Shown: in pieces, positions 53,527 to 64,000 of the stretch | Numbering within the stretch: position 1 is the stretch's first letter | How the letters are laid out: each line of letters starts with the position of its first letter | Source of the DNA: Capitulum mitella | Lineage: Eukaryota; Arthropoda; Thecostraca; Pollicipedomorpha; Pollicipedidae | Reading direction: 5' to 3' | DNA length: 64,000 bases | Assembly (NCBI GenBank): GCA_030062745.1 | Contig: CP099841.1 | Coordinates: 2,046,001-2,110,000 of the forward strand | The notes under the pieces: model-generated | Database searches by the model: none | The model's input: only the letters and a program-made list of their open reading frames with translations | Told to the model about the DNA's origin: nothing | Translations under genes and position numbers: made by a program

Positions 53527-53583
53527 GTAACTCAGCAGAAAAGGTGCCCTGCGGAAATTTTGAAACAGACCGAATGGGCATAA

Positions 53584-53765
53584 GTGCGGGAGCCATGAGT
53601 CCAGGGGAGCTTCGGCCCCCAACTTTTTTCTCGGAATTTGGCATTGGCCCTATGGGCGTTGACTGGAAAGAACTGACCCAGAATTATTCTCCTCCCCCCA
53701 ACTGAAGAGGAATTCCTGTGTCCCTATAAATGGGTATTAGTATTTCGCACATAGCTAATTTGAAA
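53584..53765 (+). repeat. Dispersed repeat, family R1 copy 2
   Basis: Same family as 32395-32545 but on the plus strand: GGAGCCATGAGTCCAGGGGA, then GGCCCTATGGGCGTTGACTG and GAACTGACCCAGAAT, then a C-run and GAAGAGGAATTCCTGTGTCC. It begins right at the end of gene C's last visible exon. Confidence 0.75.
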
Positions 53766-54202
53766 ACATCAAGCCAAAGGTGACGATAGCTAGTGAATCA
53801 TAGGAGCTTAGGTATAGCGTAAATTGTGAGGCTGTCTGGTGCCGGTATTAACAAACTAGTTGATCCTTTTAATCCATTGAACAATCGGGCGTCCCGCGTT
53901 GATATTTAACAATGCTTTGATTGGCCTTGGCATTTAAAGCAAAGTTGTAAAGCTGGATGACATATCTGCGTTCGATTATTTGTGTAAGCACTTCAGAATA
54001 TCTGTATTACGTATGGACACATTAAAGTTACTATCATTTGAAAATAAAAATTATGACCGGAACAATATAAGAAGTCATAATATTTCTTAATCGAATAACG
54101 AACTTCGAGACACAGAACTGGATATCACCAGGCACTCGCGCTATTTTTCTTGACTATGTTCTGTCACGCTTGAGTTTACATAAATGCGCAAGTTTCTGCT
54201 GA

Positions 54203-54858
54203 CATATGGGCCATTCCACATCAAATCGCCCAAAACTGGACACTTTTTGGCCCGACCCTTTTGATTTTGATGAAATTTGGTAGGCCCATAGCACCTATAG
54301 AGCGATAGACATCCACCAGTTCTAAGTCCTGGGCGACCTATGAGGCCAAAGTTACAGGTCATGATAGGTCACCGATTTGACAGACATTGCATGGTTCAAA
54401 TGCCCATAACTCTGTGATAGATCGTCAGAGAAAAGTGCGATTAGCGGGATTCGATGCAGAAGCGTACCAGCTTTTATAACTAGAGATTTATTCCCGTAAC
54501 CTCGCAATGACCTTCGGCCTGACTATGTCAAATTAGCCATTTTCTTGGTTTGACAATGTTTTGCCTCCCTGATGTTGGCGAAAATGTGATACAATAGGTG
54601 CCTTGGTATCTGCAATAAGCGTAGTACAAAATGCTTCTAGGTAATGTCAACTTCTTCAGATATTTCAGCTTATGTAATGCCAAGTGACGCTTGAGAAATA
54701 TACCCTGGGCCTATTTGACAAATGTTGGTTGGTTTCGCGCCTCACGTTTGTCTGATTATGCTACAGTTGGTATGCACAGTGTCCTGTTTGTGTATTGCAC
54801 ATCGGCTAAACTTTACATTGTTTCACCTAAAAGGTCCAAGGTCAAATGTCGTGCCATC
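54203..54858 (+). repeat. Dispersed repeat, family R2 copy 1
   Basis: Matches the reverse complement of 58050-58690 over about 650 bp. Conserved words include TTTGATGAAATTTGG, GATTCGATGCAGAAG and GATTATGCTACA. Contains AGGTCA-type words near its ends. No ORF. Class unknown. Confidence 0.85.
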
Positions 54859-55019
54859 GCGCCACCAGTCGACCCCCTGCCATCCAGATTTGACATATAC
54901 CTCTTTCCACTGTTTGACGAAAGTGAGTCTGTTCAATGTTATTGGACCCCAAAGCCACCTGAGGCAATCTTAGCCATGTATCGAGACCATTTGAAGGTCA
55001 ACCGAGGACACTGATCGTG

Positions 55020-55600
55020 ATTAGTCTTGGACGAACTATGATGGCCACGGATTAGAGCTTTTTTTGGGGCGCTGATTTCGAATTTCGCATTTATTCATTT
55101 GAATAAAATGTTATGACACCTCTTTCTTGAAAAGCTGGAGCTGTTGTTGCAAATGCCGGTTTGAACCAATACACGGTACGTGTTTTCCGGCCTACCGATC
55201 CAAGGAATGACCGCCATTACTAAAAAGTCAACGCCCTCTAGGCAGGAACGGATCTAAGATTTCACCAGGGGGTGAATGGTCAGCGTGGGGCCCCATCCCG
55301 GGCCCCCCATTTTTTTGCTCATCAGATGTGAAAAAAACTTTTGTCTGGCCGGGCTCAGGGGGGAAAATTTTTTACGTACTTTCTCGTTTTTTGCGATACA
55401 AAATAATCGAAAAATCCATGAACGTCACCTTATTTGAGAAAATTTTGCGTTTTGTTCCCATACATAGTTGCCAAAATATGACAGCAACGGCGGGATTTTA
55501 GGCGGCTGCGTCACTTCCTTTCTTTGAAATGATGTGTCTGTATCTGGTCGAGGAGCCCCTTTTCCGACCGCAATTTCCGGAGACTTTTTGATTAGCTTAG
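55020..55600. other. Repeat-like DNA, no gene
   Basis: Contains a partly palindromic GGGGCCCCATCCCGGGCCCC near 55290 and an A/T-rich tract. No coding feature. Confidence 0.4.
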
Positions 55601-57740
55601 ATTAGGTTCCCTCTTGCAATTACAAGGGCACTTTTGGTGTTCTCGGGTCGTCTGCCGTGTCAGTGCCCTCTAATGGTCTCAGGTCCCTTTTACCGTTTAC
55701 GTAGTTTTTAAGGGAACCTCGGGCAATTTTAGGGACACTTAAGCCTTCTCGGGTTCCCTCCTGTCGTCCCTCTGAATTTTTTTTTTGTCGTCGAAGGGGC
55801 CCTCAGGCAGTAAAAAAGGCCATCTATAAGTCTCTATCTGCCGTAACAAAGACGCATCTGGCAATGCTATAGGTCCTTCAGCCGTTTCAGGACCTGTCCT
55901 AGACGTCTCAAGGTCTAGCACTTTCAGGAACCCCTTTGGTCTTAGGGGCCCGTATTCAGGGGCACAGCCGGGATTTTCTTAACAGGGGGAGACGGAGCTC
56001 TTTGTGAACTGAAATCGCACGAAAACGGTCTACTGAGAAGACGATGTGCAGTTGTTTTCACAAAAAGGCGGGCCTAAACGGGGGGGGGGGGCGCCCGGGC
56101 TTCTCAGGCCCTCCTTTTGGCTGCCCCTGTTACCAGAGAATTGGATGTCCCTATTACTAGAGAATCCTAGTCAGCAGTCTCAAAGGTCTCTCTGACAGTT
56201 TCAGTGGATCCCGTGTTGTCCTAGGTATCCCTCTTTTCGTCTCTGGGGAGCGTTTGTGCCGTCTCAGGGGCCCTCTGGCAGTTACAAAAGACTTTTTAGC
56301 GATTTCAGGACCCCTGTGCAGTGCCATGGACCGTCTGAACCGGAGGCGTCGATTTCTGTCATTGATTAGGACGGGGGGGGGGGGGCGAGCCGAGGGCCCG
56401 ACGACCTAACCTGCCCCAAATGTGCATCTCTCAACGGATTTAGCTGTTTCATTTTGACCAACGGAGATTTCTAAGCTTTTTGTTGCTATTTATCAAATAA
56501 AAAAATGCATTTATACCCATGTATACAGGTATATATATATATAGAAAGAATATAGAAAGACAGATAGATGCATCGCTTTATATTTCGTTCTTTACTTTCT
56601 GCCTATCTCTTGTCTATTGCGGCCGCTCCTTTCGTTATTATTACTCATTTTCCTTTTAAAACCGGCAGAAAATATTGGGGGGGCAAAGGTCAACATTGGG
56701 TGGGCCAAGGCCCCCTAAAAAAAAAGAACGCACATATCGGCACTCCTGCTCTGAATGTCTCCAGTGGTCTCCGTGGCTATATCAGGGGTCTTCCTCTGCT
56801 ACGTTAGGTATATTTGACAGTCTTATGACCCCTCCAGCAGTCCCAGGGGCCTTTGTTGGTGCTTCAGGGGCCGCACTGGCAGTCTCTGGGGGACTTTTTT
56901 GTGCCAGGAGCCCACCTAACAAACCTGGGGGCCCTCTGGCCTCTCAGGCCCCCATGCCCTCACAGGGGTCCTCCAACCATTTTTGTCGGTCTCAGGGGCC
57001 ATCTGCCGTAGGGAACCCATCTTGCCGTCTCAGGACTTACCTGACCTTCCCGGGGCCCCCGACTGCACCAAGAACCCCTCAGATTTTCAAAAAGACAGTG
57101 CAGTCGATTTGGGGCCTGTCTGGAGGTTGAGGTCACTGCTGGATCCCTGTTCATGGGAGTCCTCTGGCTGACCAGGGTCTCGTCATGCCACGCTAGGCAC
57201 TCACTGAAGTTCTTGCCGTCTCGGGGGCCTCTCTAGCACTTTTAGCGGTCTCATGGACCCTCTGCCGTTTAGGAGCCATCTTGTGGTCCTAGGGACCCTG
57301 GAAAGTTTCAGGGACCCTGCTATGCATCTTAGGGGCCACCTTACTGTCACAGGGTCTCATTAAACTTCCCGGAGACCGTCTGACTGCGTCAGGTACCTTC
57401 AGCTTTTCACGCAGGTCCGTGAAACCTATCGGGGCCCCTATGGCATTCCAGGAGACCTATGCCGTCTTAGGAACTCAATCTTCATCTTGGCCGTCTCAGG
57501 GGCCCTGTTGTTATTTCAGGGTCCCTTTGGGAGCTTCTAGGGTCCTTCTATGCGTATCAGTGGCCATCTAATCCTCCCATAGGCTCCCATAGCTGCATCA
57601 AGAGCTTGTCACGTTTTCACAGAGATCCTGTGAAGCCCATGCGGGGCCCCTTCGGGGCCCATTCTCAGTCTGAGAGGGGCCCCGAAGGGGTCCCTCTCGT
57701 GGGACCCTTTCTCAGGTCCCAGGAGAGGTAATCGCCCCTA
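55600..57740. repeat. Degenerate ~30-bp array rich in CTCAGGGGCCC
   Basis: Dozens of loosely spaced (about 28-33 bp) copies of a unit like GTCTCAGGGGCCCTCTGGCAG, heavily mutated and interrupted around 55930-56700 by other sequence. A strong hairpin, GGGGCCCCTTCGGGGCCC, and its partner GGGGCCCCGAAGGGG lie near 57645-57690. ORFs in it are by-products. Confidence 0.7.
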
Positions 57741-58049
57741 TCGCCCACCCTGCATCCGTGCCTGCCTCTGCGGGACATGGAAGAAGTTTCCGCTATGTAG
57801 ACAATCTGATGAGGTAAAAATATGTATGAATTTCGGAATGAGTGCCTTAAAACTTAAATCTATGGCTATTATAGCTCGTCCATAATCAGTTAGGGTCAAT
57901 GGCCTCGGCTGACCTCCAAATGGTCCCAATGCGCAGCTAAGATTGTCTCAGTTGGCGTAAGGGCCCAAGAGTATCGGATAGACTCGTTTTCGTTAAAAAA
58001 AAGGCGTAGAAAGGTTACATGAGATCTGGATGGCAGGTGATCGATTAGT

Positions 58050-58690
58050 GATGAGGTGTCATGACCTTTAATCCTTGACCTTTAAGGTCAAGAAATTTTA
58101 GGTTGTGCACAAGCAGAGCATTGCGCACACCAAATTGTAGCATAATCTGGCAAACAAAAGGCACCAAATCAACCAGCATTCTTCAAATAACTTCAGGGCA
58201 TATTCCTCACCATAAGTTTAGATATGTGAAGAAGCTGGCATTTGCCCCGAAATGTTTTGTTTGCCACTCTTATCGCAGATACTACGGCACCTATTATGCT
58301 ACATTCTCGCGATGATTAGAAGGCACAACATGGCCATACCCGAACATACTTGTTTTGAACCAGAAAGGTCAAAGGTCATTGCAAGGTTAACGGAAGAATT
58401 TCCTGATGTCCCGAAAAGTCCCCAAAGCTGAAGCACTTCTGCATCGAATCGCCCTAATTGCAGTTTTCTGTAACGATCCATCACCGAGTAATGTGCATTT
58501 AAATCCTGCAATGTCCGCCAAATTGGTGACTTTTCATGACCAGCAGCTTTGACTTCACAGGTCATCCAGCGCTAAGAGCTGATGGTTGCCCATTGCTACA
58601 TACGTGCTATGAGCGTACCAAAATTCATCAAAATGGAAGGGGTCGGGGCAACTCTAGTGCGCAATGACGTGGAATTACCCATATGCAAAT
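58050..58690 (-). repeat. Dispersed repeat, family R2 copy 2 (inverted)
   Basis: Inverted relative to 54203-54858. Contains AGGTCAAAGGTCA (DR1, 58366-58378) and, at its edge, TGACCTTTAAGGTCA near 58077. No coding capacity. Confidence 0.85.
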
Positions 58691-58824
58691 TAATATTTCA
58701 TTTTTATTCTGACATCCATGTATTCGGTTAACAAGAACGAATTACCTTTCGCCAAATATTGAAATTTTGATGTTTCTGTGCTTATGTTTACCGGATTACC
58801 ACCTTTATTTGATATGTCTGTTGC

Positions 58825-58975
58825 CATAGGTGGGCATCGTTACTAAAAAAATGTAACTTCGTTACTCGTTACTCCGTTACTCAAAAAAGCCAGTCCGTTA
58901 CTCGTTACTCCGTTACTCTGCCTTAAAAAGTAACGGAAGTTACCGTTACTCTGTTATTCCGTTACTTTTTTAAAT
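58825..58975. mobile_element. hAT-like terminal region with repeated GTTACT words
   Basis: Starts CATAGGTGGGCATCGTTACT, then runs of GTTACTCGTTACTCCGTTAC in both orientations. The GGTGGGCA start and GTTACT clusters resemble ends of hAT-superfamily non-autonomous elements. The other end was not located, so only a fragment is claimed. Confidence 0.45.
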
Positions 58976-58979
58976 GCAG

Positions 58980-60010
58980 TGAAAACCAAGCGAACGCGGG
59001 TTTCAAGTCTTTTATGCTGCTTTGTGGTTGTAAAACGCATTCCATATACAAAGGGAAGAAACAAAAAGCGCTTACCCAAAACACTCCGCTAGCTGCCCAC
59101 TGCCCTCACCAGCCGTTGTAAAGTCGGCGGCGCCGGGACAAAAGCCGCGGCGGGTATTCTACCACTGTGTTAGCCATAATGTTCAAACCAACGAATTCCT
59201 GTTCATTGCCCGCGGCGTCGACGGAGCGGGAACAACCGGCGCTGGAGCGGACGCATGCAAAATGCGACAAACAGCGGACATCTATCGACTGGGTTTGATC
59301 AACAATGCCTCTCGAAGTATCCGCCCTGAACATAATGGTCTCCGTTCAGAGCTCGTTTCGGTCTCGCGAACTTCTTGTTTTGTTTTCAAATTATGTGTGT
59401 GTATTAGTTTGTGTACGAGCGCGTGCGTGGAGGTAAGATTCCTGATACCCCTGACGTTTTTTTAATACCAAACGACGAAGGACTCAAAAAAAACATGACT
59501 GATATGGATTTTATTATTGTGAAATAAAAGACTAAAAAAAGGTGCTTTAGTACCTCTTCAGCACCCTTGAAAAGACAAATTAGCTATAAAAACATGGTCA
59601 TAAGTAAGATGCAACGGAGGATGTTAGCCGTTCACAAGTGGAACATTTCGGAACGATGACGTGACCTGACCTGACCCCTGTGAAAGGCCAAAATTGCTAT
59701 CAATGAACTCGCTATTGTCTTACGGTTCAGTATATGTCGCTTAAGTTCATCTTTTCAGGGACAAGGTATTGTGTTTTCTAATTTCAAGGGCGTGTTTTGA
59801 CCTTTCATAGCGTCTGGTGGCCTCAAAATTGACCCGAGGTCAAAACTCTTGAAAGTTTTCGTCTTGGTTTGACAAAACCTTTCCGCCGGTGTTTTCCTTT
59901 TTTTCCGTGCGATATATGGGAGCCGAGATCCTGGGAGGTGCGGGAATCCGCGCTCCCCCTCCGGCCGGGCAGAGGGCATTCTGAACCCGGCCGGAGACGG
60001 GTTAAAAACA
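58980..60010. other. No supported gene
   Basis: Short frames only. TGACCTGACCTGACC occurs near 59660. No exon-like unit found. Confidence 0.4.
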
Positions 60011-60016
60011 CTTCAT

Positions 60017-61420
60017 TTAACCCTACTCCCTGTGGGGGGGGGGGCAGATTCTGCTACTCGTGTCTTTTTGCTTGTCGCTCCCACACTGTTTGCCGCAGCG
60101 CCACAAGATTTTCTGGCATTTCATGGAATTGATACGCAAGTGTTTTGTCAACATTTAAAAAAAAGGTCCCGCAGAGGCGGTTCCAAGCCCCCGTTTTCGG
60201 CGGTAATGTGCTGTGCGTGAAGCTGCAAAGTTGTGCGGCTCACTATCGTGACATTCTGAGTAGAAATAAAGGTCACTGACTCATTTATATAGTTATACAC
60301 ATCCTAAACAATGCGTATGCACACACATTTTCAGGCGAACGCACACCCAGGTACTGAAAAAATGGGGGAGCACACTATTGTGCTTATGGTGCCCTCCCAA
60401 TTTTGTTTACCTGGATCCACCTCCGCGCTACATATAAACTTAAACTGGCTTGCTAGTTGTACATCTGATGTTTATATCACCCAAAACAAACAAAAACGAA
60501 GGAAATTTCTTATTTCAAAAATCACCCTTCTTGCCCTCCCTGGAACTGCCTATGGTTTTGTATTTTAAATTTCAGCTTTCGGTATATAAAAGACTTGACA
60601 TTGCAAGCTGAACCGTGTTATTCCCATGAAAATTGGTTGGTAAACACGGCCGAAGTGACCTTTCAAAAATCCCGAAATTTTGGAGTTTGTTTGCCCCCAC
60701 GCCCTATTTTCTGAATTTTTTAATTTTTGGGGTCCGGAATTGGAGATCTCGTTGAAACATATTAAATGGCATTCATCCAATCAACGTTGGACGAATGCAT
60801 CTCGAGATCTCTGGAAGGGCGGGGAGGGGAGGGGGCAGAATTGGTAATCTTCACCTTTCGGCCAATGCATATTTTTCGAAGGTGCAAAAGTGGCAACGGC
60901 TCATATCATGTTTGAGTTTGGGTCCTCACTTCTGCGTCTACAAAAATAATGTGTCAGCCGAAAGGTGTTTCGGCCAGTTGATATTTTTTTCGGGAACGCA
61001 GGAGTGGTAACTCGAACCGCATGGACAATGTAGCCTGTCCTTCAAGTTAAAAATGGCTTAACCTAACCTAACCTAAAACCTACTGTATGGTTGCAGGGAT
61101 TGCCCTAGATGGACATGTAAAACTAATTTTTTGTTAGGTTCAATTTTCCTGTTTTTTGGTTTGGTTAGCGCGTATCGGCTGAAGGCAAGCATGTGTCAAC
61201 TGAATAAAAATTCAAGAGTTACCTAACCAAGTCAGTTTACACATCCAGTAGGGACCAGTGCTTAGAAAAATACCTGAATGGGCTAAATTGTTCACACAAC
61301 TTGTGTTGCCACTTCCGCGTCTCCAAAAATTACGCGTAAGCGTCGGCCGAAAGGTAGATTACCGCAGATCTGCCCCCCCAGGGTAATGTGAATCTCACTG
61401 CCTGCAGAGAATATGGTTAA
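60017..61420. mobile_element. TTAA-bounded element related to the piggyBac-like pair
   Basis: 1,404 bp. Left end TTAACCCTACTCCCTGTGGG; right end, read inward, TTAACCATATTCTCTGCAGG. TTAA sites, similar C-starting ends, adjacent G-runs and CAGAT(T/C)(C/T)TG words parallel the elements at 40980 and 46907, but the interior differs. A CTCGAGATCT plus G-rich junction near 60800 hints at a nested or fused element. No transposase. Confidence 0.6.
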
Positions 61421-62770
61421 GGCAAATAGTCCAAGCAACAGTCGACAAGCTTCATAATTATGCTTCACTATTGACAACTTATTGTACACATTCTGTTCTC
61501 AACAGACGTAAAGACGTACAGGCGTAAAGACGCCTTGATGGGATATTTTAGTGTCAGGTAGTTAAAATTTCAGGCCAGTCAAGAATCAATCACCACTCCA
61601 TCACCCCAAGGACATCACAGATCCAAAGCCATGGCGGCAGTAATCATGTGCTTGAGTGATCTTGGCGGGGAACCGTGTGGCGGCGGTAAGCAATCCGTGA
61701 CTAACTTGAGACAACATTGAAAACTGCCGTCAGCTGGCTGTTCCAGTATAAATGACAATAACTTTGATATCTTTTAGCCTGAAAAATGACGACTGGTTAA
61801 TTTATCATTTTAAGTCATATCAAACTTACGCATAATTCAATACCTTTGTCTCAAAAGAGACCAAAGTCAGCTGGCCTTTATACTGAACCATTGCAGCCAG
61901 CTTGCCGTCAACGTTTATCAGCTGACGAATATTGTCAACAAGTCTACTCCGCGATTGTCAGCCCCTTGTACCTTGTATCGCCGAACGCTATTGGGTGTTG
62001 GCTATTCAAAAGTAGCCAAAAAATGACGTGTGTTTTTTTAAAAAATCCACCTATGTCTGTTGCGAAGATTTCTTGGGAATATAATGTCATGGCTTTTTGC
62101 ACTTCCTGGGTCGTCCGTGTGTCATCGGCACACTTTTGCCGCCCTTTGCCGACAATCGCTATCGTTGCCACAAGCGTACTTCGAGAAAGAACATGACACT
62201 GGCAGAATCAGGCTGGAAGTAGATAGTCATACGCTGAAGTCCACAACGTGCCGCAACTTCTCCAATATGCGGCAAAGCGGGGGTGTATGAACATCCAGAA
62301 GTATGCGGAGGGGGCGGAGACGTTTTCCCCATAAGACTAACGCAAGATTTCACCAGCAGAAGAGGGCATGGCTCCCGCCCCTTTCCCTGTTCCTACGCCC
62401 ATGCGTCAAGGCAATGTTAATATGAAACAGGACACGCCAGCTGGCTCCGTGATGAATTCGGCACCGCCTGGGGGTGCCAAGTAGGGCAGCACCCCCTCGG
62501 TTTTTCGTCAATAACTTCTGAATCGTTCCAGCTAGCCCAACGAAACTTTCCGTACATGTTTTACGATCAGCTTTACATATTTTGATATCAAAAACATTTT
62601 CATGCCGGGTCAGATCATCGAGATACGACGTCATAAGTGAAACCTTGCATGCATGTTTTCGCCTCTTCGGGCGGTAGTGCGGCCATGCTCTTTTTTGAGA
62701 ATATTCGCCAATATAACGCATGGATTATTTCAATTTACATAGGACACAGTCCCCAAAAGGATATACAACC
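61421..62770. other. No supported gene
   Basis: Short unremarkable frames on both strands. Repeat-like sequence from about 62280 (GGAGGGGGCGGAGACG) onward. Confidence 0.4.
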
Positions 62771-62779
62771 GTGACCCTC

Positions 62780-63540
62780 CAACATTACAGGTCATGCTAG
62801 GTCACATGCACGAAGACGATCGGACTGATTTCCATTATGGGTGACGGAAGTGGTTGCCGCCGAGCTTACCCATCGTTCAAGCCAGACAAGAAAATTTATA
62901 TATGCGTCTTAGCAAGGCCCACCAAACATGAGGTCATGTCAGGTCACGCCATAGCTAGGTGTCAAAACGAAATGAAATACAGAATTGTCTGTGGAAGATC
63001 GTTTAGTAGCAGCAGAGAGCAATTATGGTTCCTAGTTAAAAAATGAAAAATGGCTATCTGTCCTGACCTCGTTTGACCTTGACCCGATAAAAAACAGACA
63101 GAGCAGACTTAATTATCACGAGAGGTCATTTCAGTTCTGCACTTGGCGCAGTTAGGAATCCCAGTGATTATTTACTGCTGTTTATCAGGAAGAGTGATGC
63201 AACCTTATCTGACCTGACCTAGGCCGACAATGAGTGGATAAAAACCAAGTAATGTAAACGTGATCATCAAAAGGCTTCACTTCCTTCATTTTTGTCACGT
63301 GGATCAAAACGGCTGCGAGTAAGTATCGATCTTTGGCATGCAAAGTAAGACCGATATTTCACGTGACCTAGGCTGTCTTTGACCAGACATTCTTTAACAT
63401 TATGACGTGTTTCTGATGCAGGAAATCGTGACCTTTCGTTTCATACTGACCTGAAGGTTCTAAGATCAGTATTGCCGATGACATGATGCACAAGTTTTTC
63501 CGACGTCGTGTTATACGTTTTATGTGACCTGTGGCATCGT
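62780..63540. repeat. Repeat-derived tract dense in TGACCT/AGGTCA words
   Basis: At least ten AGGTCA/TGACCT or one-mismatch words, including AGGTCATGTCAGGTCA near 62930, TTTGACCTTGACC near 63070 and TGACCTGACCTAGG near 63208. No gene. It probably derives from a repeat family. Confidence 0.55.
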
Positions 63541-63718
63541 CAGTTACGTAACCAAGGGTAACACAATATTTCCTGAATCGCAAGACTCAGGGCTAACGAT
63601 TGTTGGTAGACCGGTTCAGATCCCACGGTTAGATTCTGAGATAACAGGGGTTGCCGTTTTTGACACCCCCAGGCGGTCTCGGCTACAAAACAGGCAATGC
63701 GGTGCCGGGTAAATCGTA

Positions 63719-63762
63719 CACACACACACACACACACATACACACACACACACACACACACA
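63719..63762. repeat. (AC)n microsatellite
   Basis: CA/AC run of about 44 bp with one TA interruption. Confidence 0.97.
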
Positions 63763-64000
63763 ACTTTTGAGTCAATCTGACAAATAAAAACTAAAAAAAT
63801 GCCCCCGATAGCTATTAGACTGGGAAAGGAAGGTGATGGTATCTTGTACAACATATCGTGTAATATTCCGTAGCCTAATACACGTAAGCCGGAGGTATTA
63901 CCTTTATAGTATCGTCACGTCCTTAGCTAACATTGCCTTTGTCCTTAACATTGCTTATGTCCTTAATCGCATTGGCGCTCTCGGCCTGTTCGGTCAAAAG

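Overview
The window is eukaryotic nuclear DNA. Genes are split by GT-AG introns, dispersed and nested transposon remnants are common, and tandem repeats are abundant. Three things point to an arthropod: a zinc-finger protein closely resembling the arthropod protein on ecdysone puffs (Pep), a zinc-finger gene whose N-terminus resembles a ZAD (zinc-finger-associated domain), and a block of the arthropod telomere pentamer TTAGG. The very CpG-rich exons and many TE fragments would suit a crustacean, but the species is not determinable from the sequence.

Layout. Bases 1-24,000 are GC- and CpG-rich, with many minisatellites and almost no supportable genes. The exceptions are a minus-strand signal-peptide exon ending exactly at a splice donor (6566-6635, with a TATA box about 500 bp upstream), a weaker minus-strand TATA/signal-peptide candidate near 20,400-20,820, and decayed transposon coding sequence at 21,000-23,490 (a DDE-like transposase and a non-LTR reverse transcriptase).

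Bases 25,200-30,010 hold a plus-strand gene (gene A) reconstructed here in four coding exons with consistent phases (728 aa): a ZAD-like Cys4 domain, acidic and PE/DA-repeat linkers, then twelve C2H2-type fingers. Bases 32,700-35,020 hold a foldback element and the interstitial TTAGG block.

Bases 37,587-46,131 hold a second plus-strand gene (gene B) in nine coding exons (550 aa), including a 34-nt micro-exon. It encodes an RGG/RS-like N-terminus, four matrin-type fingers (C-x2-C ... H-x5-H) and an acidic tail, and is called Pep-like. Its first intron carries an array of about ten copies of its own exon-1 tail with splice signals. Two ~1.2-kb piggyBac-like non-autonomous elements lie in opposite orientation, one in intron 3 and one just downstream.

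Bases 49,200-53,530 contain two well-bounded exons (and a possible first exon) of a third, unrecognised plus-strand gene (gene C), with a 22-bp satellite of about 50 copies in the putative intron. From 53,580 to the end I see mostly repeats: an inverted pair of a ~650-bp family, a degenerate GGGGCCC-rich array, a GTTACT-rich hAT-like end, a third TTAA-bounded element, and a tract dense in TGACCT/AGGTCA half-sites.

The most interesting signals are the tandem exon-tail/splice-site array in gene B, the DR4-DR4-DR1 AGGTCA cluster carried by a transposon inside an ecdysone-puff gene homologue, and two sharply CpG-depleted blocks at the 5' parts of genes A and B that look like germline-methylated gene bodies. 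Exon boundaries were derived by hand from splice consensus and reading-frame continuity; no homology search was run.
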